64,000 nucleotides of DNA, from NCBI GenBank assembly GCA_051954235.1, contig JBQCHY010000060.1, positions 1 to 64,000 on the forward strand, given 5' to 3'. The position numbers and the translations under genes are program-made. A model generated the notes under the pieces. The model was not told the origin of the DNA, did no database searches, and saw only the letters and a program-made list of their open reading frames with translations. Shown here piece after piece: positions 46,513-54,393 of this stretch. How positions within the stretch are numbered: position 1 is the first letter of the stretch; every line of letters begins with the position of its first letter. The DNA comes from 62-47 sp051954235. Lineage in GTDB: Bacteria > Pseudomonadota > Alphaproteobacteria > Rhizobiales > Xanthobacteraceae.

Positions 46513-46646
46513 GTCGTCCCCGCGCAGGCGGGGACCCAGAACCCCTAGCCTATCCGATGATCCCAAGCGCGGGATGCTGAGCAATGCGCGCTTTCTTCGA
46601 TTACGAGCGCTGCGGCGTCTGGGTCCCCGCCTTCGCGGGGACGACG
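46513..46646. repeat. Palindromic intergenic element, family C (copy C2)
   Basis: GTCGTCCCCGCGCAGGCGGG + GACCCAG and GGGTCCCCGCCTTCGCGGGG + ACGAC around a loop of about 80 bases. It fills most of the gap before the VOC gene. Confidence 0.9.
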
Positions 46647-46764
46647 TGAGTGAAAAATCTTTCATCCGATGTCGGATCGCTCTTTGCCGGTGCGTCTTGG
46701 AGATGAAGCCGAACCGCGCGAAATACCCGCGCGGCGGCGAAGACACTCAACACGGAGTTCCGCA

Positions 46765-47250
46765 ATGGCCAAAATCCTGAACAAGATTTCGCCCTGCCTG
46801 TGGTTCGACAGGGAAGCCGAACAGGCGATGAATTTTTACCTGTCGGTGTTCAAGAACGGCAAGGCGGGCGAAATCCTGCGTTACGGCGAAGGCGCACCGA
46901 TGCCGGCGGGTACGGTGCTGACTGCGACGTTCGAGATCGAGGGTGTGAGTTTCATCGCGCTGAATGGCGGACCGCATTTCAAGTTCAACGAGGCGATTTC
47001 GCTCAGCATCGACTGCCAGTCGCAGGACGAGGTCGATTATTACTGGGACGCGTTGACGGCCGACGGCGGCCAGCCGAGCCAGTGCGGCTGGCTCAAGGAC
47101 AAGTTCGGCGTGTCGTGGCAGACGGCGCCGGCGCGGGTGATCGAACTGCTGCAAGACCCCGATCCCGCCCGCGCCCAGCGCGCGATGGCGTCGATGATGA
47201 CGATGAGCAAGATAGACATCGCCACGGTGGAGGCGGCGGCGAACGGGTGA
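46765..47250 (+). CDS. VOC-superfamily protein (PhnB/3-demethylubiquinone methyltransferase-like)
   Basis: 161 residues from ATG 46765. ISPCLWFDREAEQAMNFYLSVFKNGK, FEIEGVSFIALNGGPHFKFNEAISLSIDC and the KDKFGVSWQ motif define the PhnB-like glyoxalase/VOC family, despite the common misannotation as a methyltransferase. Activity unknown. It opens a cluster with a DGPF protein and an ECF sigma factor, followed by a second VOC gene. Confidence 0.9.
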   Translation: MAKILNKISPCLWFDREAEQAMNFYLSVFKNGKAGEILRYGEGAPMPAGTVLTATFEIEGVSFIALNGGPHFKFNEAISLSIDCQSQDEVDYYWDALTADGGQPSQCGWLKDKFGVSWQTAPARVIELLQDPDPARAQRAMASMMTMSKIDIATVEAAANG

Positions 47251-47275
47251 CGGTGTTTGTTCACGACGGGTCGTG

Positions 47276-47370
47276 ATCATCCGCGAAGGCGGATGATCCA
47301 GTAAACGCGAATGCCTGTTGTCGATCTCAGGCGCAGGGAATACTGGATGCCCGCCTGCGCGGGCATGACA
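47276..47370. repeat. Palindromic intergenic element, family D (copy D2)
   Basis: TCATCCGCGAAGGCGGATGA + TCCAGTA and TACTGGATGCCCGCCTGCGC + GGGCATGACA. Confidence 0.88.
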
Positions 47371-47487
47371 ACTCGGCCGGGAGAGCGCCGTGCCCGGAAT
47401 GATGCAGCAAAATCGCGCAGCGCGGGTGACGGCTGCACCGCCGCTCGGCATACTCGCGCCTTTCGGTCACCATACGGGAACCTGTAC

Positions 47488-47859
47488 ATGCTCTACGCCA
47501 TCCTCTGCTATCACGACGAAGCCATGGTCGGGTCTTGGAGCAAGGACCACGACGACGCGGTGATGCAAAAGCTCGCGGTGGTGCAGGACAATCTGGTCAA
47601 GCAGGGCCGGCTCGGCCCGGTGGCGCGGCTGTTGCCGACCACGGCGGCGACGACGCTCCGCAAGGAAGGCGATCCGCCGCTGGTGCTGGATGGGCCGTTC
47701 GCCGAGACCAAGGAACAACTGCTCGGCTTCTACATCATCGAAGCCAAGGATCTCGACGACGCGCTGGAAGTGGCGCGCGATCTCGGCCGGGCCAATCCCG
47801 GCGGCTCCTATGAAATCCGCCCCGTCGGCGTGTTCCGTCCCGGGAGCATCGCATCGTGA
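47488..47859 (+). CDS. YCII/DGPF-domain protein
   Basis: 123 residues. The motif LVLDGPFAETKEQLLGFYII is the DGPF signature of the YCII-related family, whose members usually lie next to ECF42-type sigma factor genes. The protein is small and cytoplasmic, of unknown activity. Its stop overlaps the GTG start of the sigma factor gene (47856-47859), so the two are coupled. Confidence 0.92.
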   Translation: MLYAILCYHDEAMVGSWSKDHDDAVMQKLAVVQDNLVKQGRLGPVARLLPTTAATTLRKEGDPPLVLDGPFAETKEQLLGFYIIEAKDLDDALEVARDLGRANPGGSYEIRPVGVFRPGSIAS

Positions 47860-49136
47860 GCAACATCGCGTCCGATCTCGCCTGGATCGATGCCGCGCTG
47901 ATTTCGGCGCGGCCGCAGGCGGTCGGCGCGCTGCTGCGTTATTTCCGCGATCTCGATCTTGCCGAGGAGGCGTTTCAGAATGCCTGCCTGCGCGCGCTGA
48001 AAACCTGGCCGCAGAATGGCCCGCCGCGCGATGCCACCGCGTGGCTGATCATGGTCGGGCGCAATTCCGGCATCGACGACGCGCGTCGCCGCAACAAGCT
48101 CGCGGAATTGCCGCCGGAAGATGCCATTTCCGACACCGACGACGCCGAAGGCGAGATCGCCGAGCGGCTCGACGGCTCGCATTATCGCGACGACATTTTG
48201 CGGCTGCTGTTCATCTGTTGCCATCCGCAATTGCCGGCGACACAGCAGATCGCGCTGGCGCTGCGCATTGTTTCGGGCCTGACGGTGAAGCAGATTGCGC
48301 GCGCCTTTCTCGTGAGCGAAGCGGCAATGGAGCAGCGCATCACCCGCGCGAAAGCGGCGGTGGCGAAAGCGGAGGTGGCGTTCGAGACGCCGGGCGCGGT
48401 GGAGCGCAGCGAACGTCTCGCGGCGGTGGCGGCGATGCTCTATCTCGTGTTCAACGAAGGCTATTCGGCGAGCGGCGATTCCATCGCAGAGCGCGCGCCG
48501 CTGTGTGATGAAGCGATCCGCCTCGCGCGGCTGCTGCTGCGGCTGTTTCCGAGCGAGCCGGAAATCATGGGGCTGTTGTCGCTGTTGCTGTTGCAGCATG
48601 CACGCGCGGGTGCGCGTTACGACGCGGACGGCGGCATCGTGCTGCTCGATGATCAGGATCGTTCCCGATGGAACAGGCCAATGATCGCGGAAGGCATGGC
48701 GCTGATCGACAAGGCGATGCGGCATCGTCGTTCCGGACCGTATCAGGTGCAGGCTGCGATCGCGGCGCTGCATTCCGGCGCCGCGCATCCGGGCGAGACC
48801 GACTGGACCCAGATCGAACTGCTCTATCGCACCCTTGAGATGCAACAGCCGTCGCCGGTGGTAACGCTCAACCGTGCGGTGGCGGTGTCGAAGGTGCAGG
48901 GGCCGCAGGCTGCGCTCGACCTGATCGAGCCGCTGGCCAAGCGGCTCGCCGGTTACTTCAATTTTCACGGCGTGCGCGGCGCGCTGCTGCTGCAACTCGG
49001 CCGCGCGGCCGAGGCGCGCTGCGCCTTCGATCAGGCCATCGCGCTGGCCGGCACCACGGCGGAAGCCGCCCACATCCGGATGCACATCGATCGGTTGGTG
49101 GTGGAGAGCAGGGTGAGCGAACGTCAGGTCACTTAA
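47856..49136 (+). CDS. ECF sigma factor with long C-terminal extension (ECF42-like)
   Basis: 426 residues, GTG start. Region sigma2 (LLRYFRDLDLAEEAFQNACL...PRDATAWLIMVGRN) and sigma4 (LPATQQIALALRIVSGLTVKQIARAFLVSEAAMEQRITRAK) occupy the first 180 residues; the other about 240 form a helical, TPR-like extension (LNEGYSASGD, HSGAAHPGETDWTQIELLY). This architecture plus the coupled DGPF gene is that of ECF42, which has no classical anti-sigma factor and is thought to be controlled through its own C-terminus. The flanking VOC genes may be part of the regulon. Confidence 0.92.
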   Translation: MSNIASDLAWIDAALISARPQAVGALLRYFRDLDLAEEAFQNACLRALKTWPQNGPPRDATAWLIMVGRNSGIDDARRRNKLAELPPEDAISDTDDAEGEIAERLDGSHYRDDILRLLFICCHPQLPATQQIALALRIVSGLTVKQIARAFLVSEAAMEQRITRAKAAVAKAEVAFETPGAVERSERLAAVAAMLYLVFNEGYSASGDSIAERAPLCDEAIRLARLLLRLFPSEPEIMGLLSLLLLQHARAGARYDADGGIVLLDDQDRSRWNRPMIAEGMALIDKAMRHRRSGPYQVQAAIAALHSGAAHPGETDWTQIELLYRTLEMQQPSPVVTLNRAVAVSKVQGPQAALDLIEPLAKRLAGYFNFHGVRGALLLQLGRAAEARCAFDQAIALAGTTAEAAHIRMHIDRLVVESRVSERQVT

Positions 49137-49140
49137 TCTC

Positions 49141-49227
49141 GTCATGCCCGGCCTTGTGCCGGGCATCCACGTCTTTGTGTTTGTCCGGGGGAGGACGTGG
49201 ATGGCCGGGACAAGCCCGGCCATGACG
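49141..49227. repeat. Palindromic intergenic element, family A (copy A5)
   Basis: GTCATGCCCGGCCTTGTGCC + GGGCATCCACGTC and GACGTGGATGGCCGGGACAA + GCCCGGCCATGACG. Confidence 0.9.
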
Positions 49228-49367
49228 TCGCCGAGAAAATTTTCGGATCGCTGTCGGCTTGCTGCCATCCCGTTCGTCCTTGGACCACAACGCCCGTCAC
49301 AATGACGTCACCGGGATAGCGTTGATGCGGTGGCGGCGATGGTCTTGCTCAACCCAGGAGAAGCCCC

Positions 49368-49790
49368 ATGATGCTCAACCCTTACCTGTTCTTCGACGGC
49401 AATTGCGAAGCGGCATTCAAGTTTTATGAAAAGACGCTCGACGGCAAGATCGAGGCGATCATGCACACCGAGCAAGCGCCGACCGACGCGCAATGCGCGA
49501 TGGGCGACAGCATGAAGGGCAAGGTGATGCACGCCTTCATGCGGATCGGCGATTTCAGCCTGATGGCGAGCGACTCGCCGCGCGAGCATTTCCAGAAGCC
49601 GCAGGGCTCCGCGGTATGTCTGAACTATGACGACGCGGCGGAAGCCGAGCGCATCTTCAAGGCGCTGTCCGAAGGCGGCACCGTGCCGATGCCGGCCGGC
49701 CCGACTTTCTTCGCCCGCTTCTTCGGCATGTGCACCGACAAGTTCGGCACGCAATGGATGGTGAACTGCGCGCTGCCGATGGGTTCGTAG
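49368..49790 (+). CDS. VOC-superfamily protein (PhnB-like)
   Basis: 140 residues. MMLNPYLFFDGNCEAAFKFYEKTLDGKIEAIM and the C-terminal MCTDKFGTQWMVNC are typical of PhnB-like VOC proteins. It is related to, but distinct from, the protein at 46765, and lies downstream of the ECF sigma factor beyond a family A palindrome. Function unknown. Confidence 0.9.
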   Translation: MMLNPYLFFDGNCEAAFKFYEKTLDGKIEAIMHTEQAPTDAQCAMGDSMKGKVMHAFMRIGDFSLMASDSPREHFQKPQGSAVCLNYDDAAEAERIFKALSEGGTVPMPAGPTFFARFFGMCTDKFGTQWMVNCALPMGS

Positions 49791-49851
49791 GATTTTCAGA
49801 GCCCAGCGTTAAAGCAGCCGCGCGAACCAGGTCACCGTACTCTCGACACGC

Positions 49852-49906
49852 GCCATAGCCGGGACATAGGCGCCGTTCTTCGAACGGCTATGCCCGGCCA
49901 TGACGT
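49852..49906. repeat. Family A fragment (A6)
   Basis: CATAGCCGGGACATAGGCG...CGAACGGCTATGCCCGGCCA + TGACG: an inverted copy of the left half of the long A subtype seen at 8169 and 56989. The other arm is missing. Confidence 0.75.
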
Positions 49907-49954
49907 CAATGTCGCGCAACTAGAGCAGGTTTCGTTCAGATGGAATCAACAACT

Positions 49955-50044
49955 CGTCATGGCCGGGCTTGTCCCGGCCATCCACGTCCTTCTGACTGAG
50001 TGGCCGTTAAGACGTGGATGCCCGGCACAAGGCCGGGCATGACG
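49955..50044. repeat. Palindromic intergenic element, family A (copy A7)
   Basis: GTCATGGCCGGGCTTGTCCC + GGCCATCCACGTCC and AAGACGTGGATGCCCGGCAC + AAGGCCGGGCATGACGG. Confidence 0.9.
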
Positions 50045-50077
50045 GACTGGGATGTTTCCGTCAAAACGTGAAACGTT

Positions 50078-50854
50078 CTATCCCAGCATCTGGGTGTCGC
50101 CGCAGATCGAGATCGCCTGCCCGGAAATGGTCTTGCCGCGCGGGCTGCACATGAACACGATCTGGTCGGCGAGTTGCTGCGGCGTCACGTAGTCCTTGAT
50201 CGACGTATAGGAGAACGCGATTTTCTCCATTTCGGCGTAAGAGAGGCCGCGCTGCTGCGCCTTGGCTTCCAGCACGCGGCGCTGGCGATCGCCGGAGACG
50301 AGGCCGGGCAAAATCGCGTTGACACGGATGTTGTCCGATCCGAGTTCGATCGACAGCGACTTGGTGAAACCGATCACGCCCCATTTCGCCGCCGCATAGG
50401 GGCTGCGCATCGCGAAGCCGAGCCGCCCGGCCGCCGACGAGATGTTGACGATGGAGGCGTTCTTGCTCTGCCGCAACAGCGGCACCGCGAGCCGCGCGCA
50501 GTTGAATTGCCCGGTGAGGCAGATGGCGAGGCAGCGGTCCCAGTCCTCCGGATGCATCTCGTCCACTTTCGCGGTGGGGCCGGCGATGCCGGCGTTGTTC
50601 ACCAGCACGTCGAGGCCACCGAGCGTGCGCGTGGCATCCTCGAACAACGTCGCCACCGCCGCGCGGTCGGCAACGTCGCAATGACTGGTCGAGATCGTCG
50701 CATCGCTCTTGCGCAACGTACCGAGCCCAGCGTCGTCGACGTCGCAGACATGCACGCGCGCGCCTTCGCGGGCAAAGGCCTGCGCGATGGCAAGGCCGAT
50801 GCCGTTGGCGCCGGCGGTGACGAGAACGCGCAAACCCTTGATGTCGAGATCCAT
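50078..50854 (-). CDS. Short-chain dehydrogenase/reductase
   Basis: 258 residues. VTAGANGIGLAIAQAFAREGA (cofactor loop), VNNAG, and the catalytic NISSAAGRLGFAMRSPYAAAKWGV are intact; CDVDDAG after strand 2 favours NAD(H). It lies beside a GntR regulator, an ABC importer and beta-keto acid genes, and may oxidise a hydroxy intermediate of that route. Substrate unknown. Confidence 0.92.
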   Translation of the reverse strand: MDLDIKGLRVLVTAGANGIGLAIAQAFAREGARVHVCDVDDAGLGTLRKSDATISTSHCDVADRAAVATLFEDATRTLGGLDVLVNNAGIAGPTAKVDEMHPEDWDRCLAICLTGQFNCARLAVPLLRQSKNASIVNISSAAGRLGFAMRSPYAAAKWGVIGFTKSLSIELGSDNIRVNAILPGLVSGDRQRRVLEAKAQQRGLSYAEMEKIAFSYTSIKDYVTPQQLADQIVFMCSPRGKTISGQAISICGDTQMLG

Positions 50855-50930
50855 GGTGACTCCGAAATGTTTTTAACCCGGCAGATGTTGCGACGACGTC
50901 TTTGGTATCTGATTGAAACAAACTCTCGGC

Positions 50931-51050
50931 GTCGTCCCCGCGCAGGCGGGGACCCAGAACCCCTGACGTTTGTTCTTACAAAATAAACTCGCCTCGGTGA
51001 TGGAGCCGAACCGCTGCGGAGTCTGGATCCCCGCCTGCGCGGGGACGACG
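50931..51050. repeat. Palindromic intergenic element, family C (copy C3)
   Basis: GTCGTCCCCGCGCAGGCGGG + GACCCAG and GTCTGGATCCCCGCCTGCGC + GGGGACGACG. Confidence 0.9.
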
Positions 51051-51127
51051 CTTTCCGTGCTGCGAATCCGTCCGAGACAAAACTTCCGGCCAGTCTATCA
51101 GGATACTGGCTTCCAATTCACCTCGCT

Positions 51128-51820
51128 TTAATCCGGCAGGTTGCCGCGTGAGAGGATGAAGTCCGATGCGCCCTTGATGTCGGCGGCGATGCCGGCGCGG
51201 GCCTTCTCCGGATCGCGCTTGACGATGGCGTCGAGAATTTCGGCGTGGAAGCGCACGGCGCCGCCGGTGTAGATGCGTTCGGGATTTTCGCGCAGGTCGA
51301 GGTTGATGACGGGGCCAACCTTGAGCCATAGCGCGCGAATGATGCCGACCAGCGTCGGCGATTTCGCCGCCTGATACACCGCGAAGTGAAACCGCTTGTT
51401 GACCTCGACGGCGAGCGGCAGGTCCGGCGTGTCCGACAGGCTCTCGGCGCGCATCGCTTCTTCGGCCGCGGCGATCGCCGGCAGGTCGGCGTCGGTGCGA
51501 TGCTCGGCGGCGAGCGCGGCGGCGTGGCCCTCGATGGCGATGCGGGTCGCGGTGATGTCGCGAAACTGCGCCGCCGACATCACCGGCACGCGAATGGCGC
51601 GGTTCGGCGCGACTTCCAGCGCCCTGTCGGCGACGAGACGCGACACCGCCGCGCGCACCGGCATGATCGAGACGCCTAGCACTTCCGCCGCGCCGCGCAG
51701 CGACAGCTTCTCGCCGGGCGCGAGACGACCTGAGATCAACAGGTCGGCGATCCGCGCATAGGCCCGCTCGCCCAACGTCAGCCGCTCCAGCGGCTCCTCC
51801 AGCACCAGCGCGGCGGGCAT
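51128..51820 (-). CDS. GntR-family regulator (FCD/FadR subfamily)
   Basis: 230 residues from the ATG at 51818-51820 (MPAALVLEEPLERL). The winged helix reads LSLRGAAEVLGVSIMPVRAAVSRLVADRAL, followed by an all-helical FCD domain with metal-binding type residues (RIAIEGHAAALAAE, NKRFHFAVYQAA, RFHAEILDAI). It is divergent from the ABC substrate-binding protein, and a near-ideal palindrome lies in the gap at 51994-52012. It likely senses a carboxylate from the imported compound. Confidence 0.92.
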   Translation of the reverse strand: MPAALVLEEPLERLTLGERAYARIADLLISGRLAPGEKLSLRGAAEVLGVSIMPVRAAVSRLVADRALEVAPNRAIRVPVMSAAQFRDITATRIAIEGHAAALAAEHRTDADLPAIAAAEEAMRAESLSDTPDLPLAVEVNKRFHFAVYQAAKSPTLVGIIRALWLKVGPVINLDLRENPERIYTGGAVRFHAEILDAIVKRDPEKARAGIAADIKGASDFILSRGNLPD

Positions 51821-51993
51821 GTTCAAAGGGGTGTCTCCGATTAAAATCCTTCGCCGCACCCCGGCGGAAGATTTAAGTTTCTGTTTCGACGCGGTTTCTT
51901 CAAGCGAACCGGCACCCGTTTCGCGTGAAAACGCTATGTGCCGCAAAGTGCGAGAACGGGACTCGACAAGCAAGGCAACTTTTGCCAGTCTAA

Positions 51994-52012
51994 CCGTGAT
52001 CACAGATCACGG
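51994..52012. promoter_or_regulatory. Candidate GntR operator
   Basis: CCGTGATC-ACA-GATCACGG is a perfect 8+8 palindrome, 85 bases before the importer gene and 174 bases from the GntR start. No other palindrome of this quality exists in the gap 51821-52096. Confidence 0.65.
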
Positions 52013-52096
52013 CAAGAAACACCTCATCCAAGAATGGTGCGCGCCGCGGGACGAGGACGCCGCCGATGCGCGGCCACCACAGGGAAGGGAACATTC

Positions 52097-53353
52097 ATGG
52101 CTGAGATTCCGCAGTTCACGCGCCGGCGCCTGTTGCAATCGGCAGGCGGGCTGGCGCTGGCGTCCACCGTCGCTGCGCCGTCGGTGCTGCTGGCGCAATC
52201 GTCCGATGTCATCCGCGTCGGCCACCTGACGCCGCGCACCGGCTTCCTCGGGCCGCTCGGCGAATATGCCGTGATGGCCATCGATCTCGCGGTCGAGGAG
52301 ATCAACGCCAAGGGCGGCGTGATGGGCCGCAAGGTCGAGTTGCTGAAGGAAGACTCGGTCAATCCGCAGACCGCTTCCACCAAGGCGGAACGCATGATCG
52401 AGCGCGACAAGGTCGCCTGCATCATCGGCGAGATTTCCTCGGCCTCGTGCCTCACCATCGCGCAGGTGGCCCAGCGCAACAAGACGCTGTTCATCAACAC
52501 CGGCGGCAACTCCGACGCGCTGCGCGGCTCGGACTGCAAGCGCTACATGTTCCATGTCGAGTCGCAGAACTCGATGTATGTGAAGACGGCGGGCCGCGCC
52601 TTCCTGCGCGATGGGCTCGTGAAGGGCAAGAAGTGGTACTCGCTGACGGCGGACTACGCCTTCGGCCACGACCTCCTGAAAGTGTCGAAGCGTTTCATGC
52701 AGGCCAACGGCGGCGATTTCGCCGGCGACGATCTGGTGCCGACCGACGCCGCTGACTTCTCGTCGTATCTCTTGAAGATCCGCGACGCCAAGCCGGACCT
52801 CGTGGTGATCAACCTTGCCGGCAACCAGATCACCAATTTCCTCAAGCAGTATGCCGAGTTTGGCCTGAAATTCCCTGTCGGCGGTTTCGGCTTCGATACC
52901 GCGCTGGCGTGGGCGGCGGGCAAGGGCAACTTCGTCGGCACCTGGCCGGTGGTGTGGCATCATCTGATCGACACCGCGGGCACCAAGGCCTTTGTCGGCG
53001 CCTTCACCAAGAAATACAACAAGCCGCCGGAGAACCAGGCGTGGGGCGACTACATCGCCATGAAGATCGTGGCGCAGACCATCAACGACCTGAAGTCGCT
53101 GGAATCGCCGAAGATCATCGAGCACTTCGAGAAGGGTGCGAAGTTCGATCTGTTGAAGACGCGCGAAGGCTACTTCCGCGCCTCGGATCACCAACTCATG
53201 CACGAGATGTATACGGTGACGGCGCTGCCCGCCGACAAGATCAAGAACCAATGGGACATCTTCACCTCCGGCGCTCCGGTGCCCGGCCCGGATGAAAGTC
53301 TCGAAGTGATTGCAGCGACCAAGGAAGAGAACAGCTGCACATTCCCGACCTGA
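52097..53353 (+). CDS. ABC transporter substrate-binding protein (branched-chain/amide type)
   Basis: 418 residues. The N-terminal TRRRLLQSAGGLALASTVAA looks like a twin-arginine-type signal with AQS cleavage near 34. The mature protein has the periplasmic-binding type I fold (Peripla_BP_6): VGHLTPRTGFLGPLGEYAVM, AVEEINAKGGVMGRKVELL and GEISSASCLTIAQVAQ. It delivers an amino-acid-like or other small carboxylate ligand to the permease encoded next. A GGGAAGGGA site precedes the ATG. Confidence 0.92.
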   Translation: MAEIPQFTRRRLLQSAGGLALASTVAAPSVLLAQSSDVIRVGHLTPRTGFLGPLGEYAVMAIDLAVEEINAKGGVMGRKVELLKEDSVNPQTASTKAERMIERDKVACIIGEISSASCLTIAQVAQRNKTLFINTGGNSDALRGSDCKRYMFHVESQNSMYVKTAGRAFLRDGLVKGKKWYSLTADYAFGHDLLKVSKRFMQANGGDFAGDDLVPTDAADFSSYLLKIRDAKPDLVVINLAGNQITNFLKQYAEFGLKFPVGGFGFDTALAWAAGKGNFVGTWPVVWHHLIDTAGTKAFVGAFTKKYNKPPENQAWGDYIAMKIVAQTINDLKSLESPKIIEHFEKGAKFDLLKTREGYFRASDHQLMHEMYTVTALPADKIKNQWDIFTSGAPVPGPDESLEVIAATKEENSCTFPT

Positions 53354-53372
53354 TCGGGAGACTTCTCCCTCT

Positions 53373-53412
53373 CTTCCCTCCCCCGCTTGCGGGGGAGGGT
53401 TAGGGTGGGGGG
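53373..53412. repeat. Family E half element (E3)
   Basis: CTTCCCTCCCCCGCTTGCGG + GGGAGGGTTAGGGTGGGG: one arm of the family E palindrome without its partner, in the gap between the importer genes. Confidence 0.85.
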
Positions 53413-53517
53413 ACCTTGTTTGTTGAACTTAGCCGGCTCACGCCCGGTTTCGTTCATTGCTCGCGCCTTCTCCGGCGCGCTTGTCATCCCGTCGCAGCCG
53501 AGGGCCTTGCCGTGTCC

Positions 53518-54390
53518 ATGCTTCTGATGCAGCAGATCCTCAACGGATTGCTCGACGGCGTCTATTATCTCCTGATCGCGCTCGGGTTGTCGCTGATCTT
53601 CTCGCTCGGCGGCATCGTCAATCTGGCGCACGGCGCGTTCTTCGCGATCGGTGCGTATCTCACTCTGGTGATTTCGCCCTATCTCGGCTTCGACGGCGCG
53701 CTGGTGTTGTCGCCGGTGCTGGTGGCGCTGCTCGGCATCGTCATCGAGCGCACGCTGTTTCGCCGCTTCTATCGCTCCGATCCGATCCTGTCGCTATTGC
53801 TCACCTTCGGCCTCGCCATGGTGGCGGAGCAGGCGTTGCGCATGATCTTTGGCGCGCCGCCGCTGTCGTATTCGATCCCGCCCGCGTTGCGCGGGCAGGT
53901 GGCGATCGGCAGCTTCATCTATTCGTTCTATCGCGTGGTGCTGATCGGCATCGCGGTCGCCTGCGTCGCCGGGCTCTGGTTCCTGTTGCAGAAGACGCCG
54001 TTCGGCCGCGTGGTGCGCGCCGGCGTGCAGAACCCGGACATGGTCGGCGCGCTCGGCATTTCGTTGCAGCCTTACATGGCGGCGGTCGCGGCGCTCGGCA
54101 TCGGGCTCGCAGGCCTCGCCGGCGTGCTGCTGGCGCCGATCTACGCGGTGCATCCGGCGATGGGCAACGAGATCATCACGCCGGCCTTCGTCGTGGTGGT
54201 GATCGGCGGGCTCGGCTCGTTCTGGGGCGTCGTGGTGGCGGCGCTGCTGGTCGGGCTGGTGAAGGGCGTGATGGTCGGCATCGGCTATTCGGCGGCGTCC
54301 ACCGCCGCGATCTATCTGCTGATGCTGCTGGTGCTGCTGTTCCGGCCGCGCGGCTTGTTCGGCGAACGCATGACGCGGCTGGAGCAATAG
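53518..54390 (+). CDS. Branched-chain-type ABC transporter permease (LivH-like)
   Basis: 290 residues from ATG 53518; GTG 53512 is an alternative. The start LLMQQILNGLLDGVYYLLIALGLSLIFSLGGIVNLAHGAFFAIGAY and the EAA-like loop near GVQNPDMVGALGISL are typical of LivH-type permeases with about eight transmembrane helices. It partners with the fused LivM-type protein that begins four bases downstream. The substrate is unknown and need not be leucine or valine. Confidence 0.94.
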   Translation: MLLMQQILNGLLDGVYYLLIALGLSLIFSLGGIVNLAHGAFFAIGAYLTLVISPYLGFDGALVLSPVLVALLGIVIERTLFRRFYRSDPILSLLLTFGLAMVAEQALRMIFGAPPLSYSIPPALRGQVAIGSFIYSFYRVVLIGIAVACVAGLWFLLQKTPFGRVVRAGVQNPDMVGALGISLQPYMAAVAALGIGLAGLAGVLLAPIYAVHPAMGNEIITPAFVVVVIGGLGSFWGVVVAALLVGLVKGVMVGIGYSAASTAAIYLLMLLVLLFRPRGLFGERMTRLEQ

Positions 54391-54393
54391 GCC

